Made by a program: the position numbers and the translations under genes. A stretch of 7,565 bases of DNA, from NCBI GenBank assembly GCA_023142805.1, contig JAGLIU010000013.1:1-7565 (forward strand). Direction: 5' to 3'. Shown here one piece after another: positions 5,586-7,565 of the stretch (positions are counted from its first letter, which is position 1; every line of letters begins with the position of its first letter). Below the pieces are notes generated by a model. The model saw only the letters and a list, made by a program, of their open reading frames with translations. It searched no databases and was not told the origin of the DNA. Origin of the DNA: Candidatus Omnitrophota bacterium (GTDB lineage Bacteria; Omnitrophota; Gorgyraeia; Tantalellales; Tantalellaceae).

Positions 5586-6848
5586 ATGAGACATTTAAAG
5601 AATGCGGATCCGGAAATATTTCAAGCGGTATTGAATGAAACAAAAAGACAAAATGAAGGTATAGAGCTTATCGCTAGCGAAAATTTCGCGTCAAGAGCCG
5701 TTATGGGCGCGGTATCTTCGACGATGACAAATAAATACGCGGAAGGGTACCCGCATGCGAGATATTACGGTGGTTGTGAATTTGTAGACCAGGCGGAAGA
5801 TATAGCGATAGAAAGAGCAAAGAAACTTTTTGGGGCGGAATATGTTAATGTTCAGCCTCATTCAGGTTCGCAGGCGAACATGGCGATCTATTTTTCAATG
5901 CTTGAGATGGGGGACACTGTTCTTGCTTTAGATCTGCCTTGTGGCGGGCATCTCACCCACGGACACTTTAAGAACTTTTCAGGAAAATATTTCAATATGG
6001 TTTTTTATGGGGTTGATAAAGAGACTGAAAGAATGGATTTTGATGAAATAAAAAAACTCGCGTTGAAACATAAACCTAAAATGATCATTACAGGAGCTTC
6101 CGCGTATCCTCGAACGATCGATTTTGCCGCGTTCAGAGAGATCTGTGATGAAGTAGGAGCGATATTTATGGTGGACATTGCTCATATAGCCGGATTGATA
6201 GCGGCCGGGGAGCATCCTAGTCCCGTGCCTGTCGCGGAGTTTGTTACGACAACAACGCACAAGACTTTGAGGGGTCCTCGCGGCGGAATGATCATGTGTA
6301 AAGAAGAATTTGCGAAAAAGATAAACTCGGAAATATTCCCGGGAATACAGGGGGGCCCTCTTATGCATGTGATCGCGGGTAAAGCTGTCGCTTTTAAAGA
6401 GGCGCTTGAGCCTGAGTTTAAAGAGTATCAGAAAAATATAGTAAAAAACGCTAAGCAATTAGCGGAGAGTCTGCGGACTAAGGGGTATCGTCTTGTTTCC
6501 GGCGGTACGGATAATCATCTTATGTTAGTGGATCTTTCAAAGAAAGGTATTACAGGAAAAGAAGCGGAGATATGTTTGGATAAAGCGGGGATCACGGTTA
6601 ATAAGAATCTTATTCCTTTTGATGAAAAGAGTCCTTTTGTTACAAGCGGGATAAGATTGGGAACTCCGGCAATAACTACTCGAGGAGTAAAAGAAGAAGA
6701 AATGAAGAAGGTGGCGGGATTTATTGATACAGCTATACGTTCACGTGAAGATGATGAAAAACTTGCCGGTATTAAAAAAGAAGTTACAGAGTTTTTGAAA
6801 GTGTTTCCGTTGTACGATGAATGGACAAAAGAGATGGAAGGAATATAA
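5586..6848 (+). CDS. glyA: Serine hydroxymethyltransferase
   Basis: GlyA is a PLP enzyme that splits serine into glycine and 5,10-methylene-THF, supplying glycine to PurD and one-carbon units for purines, thymidylate and fMet-tRNA formylation. Its 420 residues match the bacterial form. Visible motifs are IELIASENF at 26-34, NKYAEGYPHARYYGG at 49-63, NVQPHSGSQAN at 88-98, CGGHLTHG at 119-126 with the PLP-stacking His122, MVDIAHIAGL at 195-204 with Asp197, and TTTTHKTLRGPRGG at 221-234 with the PLP-binding Lys226. The residues before GGHLTHG are Pro-Cys where Ala-His is common. A strong AAAGGGGAG site (5572-5580) lies five bases before the ATG. The 71-base gap from rpiB has a weak 4-bp stem and no convincing promoter. 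The next gene begins after two bases. Confidence 0.98.
   Translation: MRHLKNADPEIFQAVLNETKRQNEGIELIASENFASRAVMGAVSSTMTNKYAEGYPHARYYGGCEFVDQAEDIAIERAKKLFGAEYVNVQPHSGSQANMAIYFSMLEMGDTVLALDLPCGGHLTHGHFKNFSGKYFNMVFYGVDKETERMDFDEIKKLALKHKPKMIITGASAYPRTIDFAAFREICDEVGAIFMVDIAHIAGLIAAGEHPSPVPVAEFVTTTTHKTLRGPRGGMIMCKEEFAKKINSEIFPGIQGGPLMHVIAGKAVAFKEALEPEFKEYQKNIVKNAKQLAESLRTKGYRLVSGGTDNHLMLVDLSKKGITGKEAEICLDKAGITVNKNLIPFDEKSPFVTSGIRLGTPAITTRGVKEEEMKKVAGFIDTAIRSREDDEKLAGIKKEVTEFLKVFPLYDEWTKEMEGI
6838..6842 (+). promoter_or_regulatory. Ribosome binding site that sets the dCMP deaminase start
   Basis: AAGGA ends eight bases before the GTG at 6851. The in-frame ATG at 6821, inside glyA, has no such site upstream. 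This favours GTG as the true start. Confidence 0.7.
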
Positions 6849-6850
6849 TT

Positions 6851-7363
6851 GTGACAGAACCCGAAAAGCGGCAAAATGACGATAACGCGACACGAATAAC
6901 AGACAGCGAAGGGAGAATAACCCGTCCCAGTTGGGATGAGTATTTTTTAAAAATAGCGGGGCTTGTCTCGACAAGATCCACGTGTCTTAGAAGAAAAGTA
7001 GGGGCGGTTGTAGTTAAAAAGAAACAGATATTAGCTACGGGATATAATGGCGCGCCTACAGGAATAGAACATTGTGATAAAGTAGGATGCTTGAGAGAGA
7101 AACTTAATGTACCTTCAGGGCAAAGGCATGAATTGTGCAGAGCACTGCATGCTGAACAGAACGCGTTTTTGCAGGCAGCCAGACATGGCGTGAGTTTAGA
7201 CGGGGCGATACTTTACGTAACAACACAGCCTTGTAGTATTTGCGCTAAAATGATAATAAATGCCGGCATAGAAAAAATAATAATTGAAGGAAAGTATCCC
7301 GATGATTTTGCCGTGGAATTTTTAAAAGAAGCCGGGGTCGAAATAATTGTGAGGGAAAAATGA
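6851..7363 (+). CDS. comEB: dCMP deaminase (ComEB-type)
   Basis: The enzyme deaminates dCMP to dUMP, the thymidylate synthase substrate. The cytidine/deoxycytidylate deaminase fold is shown by the zinc site HAE at 100-102 (ligand His100, proton shuttle Glu102) and PCSIC at 127-131 (ligands Cys128, Cys131). TGYNGAPTG at 63-71 is typical of dCMP deaminases. Cys75, Cys80, His93 and Cys96 sit where many family members bind a second zinc. I chose the GTG at 6851 (170 residues), since an AAGGA lies eight bases upstream and glyA stops just before. An in-frame ATG at 6821 would add ten residues encoded inside glyA and lacks a ribosome site. The conserved domain begins at RPSWDEYF (25-32), after a polar leader of unknown role. 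Its stop overlaps nrdR in ATGA. In Bacillus the homologue sits in the comE locus, but no DNA-uptake genes are seen here. Confidence 0.93.
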   Translation: MTEPEKRQNDDNATRITDSEGRITRPSWDEYFLKIAGLVSTRSTCLRRKVGAVVVKKKQILATGYNGAPTGIEHCDKVGCLREKLNVPSGQRHELCRALHAEQNAFLQAARHGVSLDGAILYVTTQPCSICAKMIINAGIEKIIIEGKYPDDFAVEFLKEAGVEIIVREK

Positions 7364-7565
7364 GATGTCCTTTTTGCGGTAATATTGAAGACAAAGTTAT
7401 TGATTCACGTATGAGCGGAGAAGGCCTTAGCACAAGGCGCAGAAGAGAATGTTCGAAATGCGGCAAAAGGTTTACGACTTATGAATATGTTGAAAAAGCT
7501 CCGCTTGTGGTAGTAAAACGAGATGGAACCAGAAAGCGGTTTGATCGTGAAAGAATAAAAGAAGG
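7360..7565 (+). CDS. nrdR: Transcriptional repressor NrdR, N-terminal part (cut by window end)
   Basis: NrdR is a zinc-ribbon/ATP-cone regulator that senses ATP/dATP and represses ribonucleotide reductase genes. The 68 codons present encode MRCPFCG at the start, a zinc ribbon with Cys3, Cys6, Cys31 and Cys34, the highly conserved RRRREC (26-31) and KRFTTYE (36-42), and the beginning of the ATP-cone (APLVVVKRDGTRKRFDRER, 47-65). The full family length is about 150 residues, so roughly half is outside the window. The ATG overlaps the dCMP deaminase stop in ATGA, with GAGGGA (7351-7356) three bases upstream, slightly short spacing that suggests coupling. Placement next to a dCMP deaminase fits dNTP pool control. 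No NrdR box was recognised in the window. Confidence 0.95.
   Translation, partial: MRCPFCGNIEDKVIDSRMSGEGLSTRRRRECSKCGKRFTTYEYVEKAPLVVVKRDGTRKRFDRERIKE

Noticed and set aside
6821..6850. ATG at 6821 as the dCMP deaminase start
   Set aside because: It lies inside glyA and has no ribosome site. The GTG at 6851 is better placed behind AAGGA.

Overview
The window is a compact stretch of bacterial housekeeping DNA. A divergent intergenic region separates one leftward initiator tRNA gene from nine rightward genes. Bacterial origin is shown by the C1:A72-mismatched initiator tRNA, sigma70-type promoters, Shine-Dalgarno sites and NrdR. The DNA is moderately AT-rich, favours GCG for alanine, and uses ATA and AGA/AGG freely. 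I cannot assign a phylum. The ywlE-rpiB-glyA order resembles Bacillus-type Firmicutes, but the PurE and dCMP deaminase sequence styles and the codon habits also fit uncultured candidate phyla such as Omnitrophota or Elusimicrobia. That is a low-confidence guess.

Layout. At 7-81 (minus) is tRNA-fMet with its own promoter at 102-130. At 217-245 is a strong rightward promoter, overlapped by a 9-bp inverted repeat. The genes then run purB (291-1583), purM (1580-2581), purD (2663-3940), purE (4025-4573), a low-molecular-weight protein phosphatase of YwlE type (4613-5074), rpiB (5059-5514), glyA (5586-6848), a dCMP deaminase (6851-7363) and nrdR (7360 to the window edge). Three junctions overlap and one has only 2 bases between genes. 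The longest gap inside the cluster is 84 bases, and no convincing terminator was seen, so most or all of it is probably one transcription unit.

How the genes fit together. RpiB makes ribose 5-phosphate, the precursor of PRPP. GlyA supplies glycine, the co-substrate of PurD, and one-carbon units for purine ring closure. PurD, PurM, PurE and PurB catalyse steps of IMP synthesis, and PurB also acts in AMP synthesis. The dCMP deaminase feeds dUMP to thymidylate synthesis, which needs the methylene-THF made by GlyA. NrdR represses ribonucleotide reductase genes. The cluster therefore runs from ribose to dNTP control. purF, purN, purL/Q/S, purC, purK and purH are absent here and must lie elsewhere if the pathway is complete.

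I found no novel system, mobile element, CRISPR array or riboswitch. The points most worth a second look are the weakened GC rule in the initiator tRNA anticodon stem, the dyad around the purB promoter, the serine at the specificity position of the phosphatase, and the mixed operon content.
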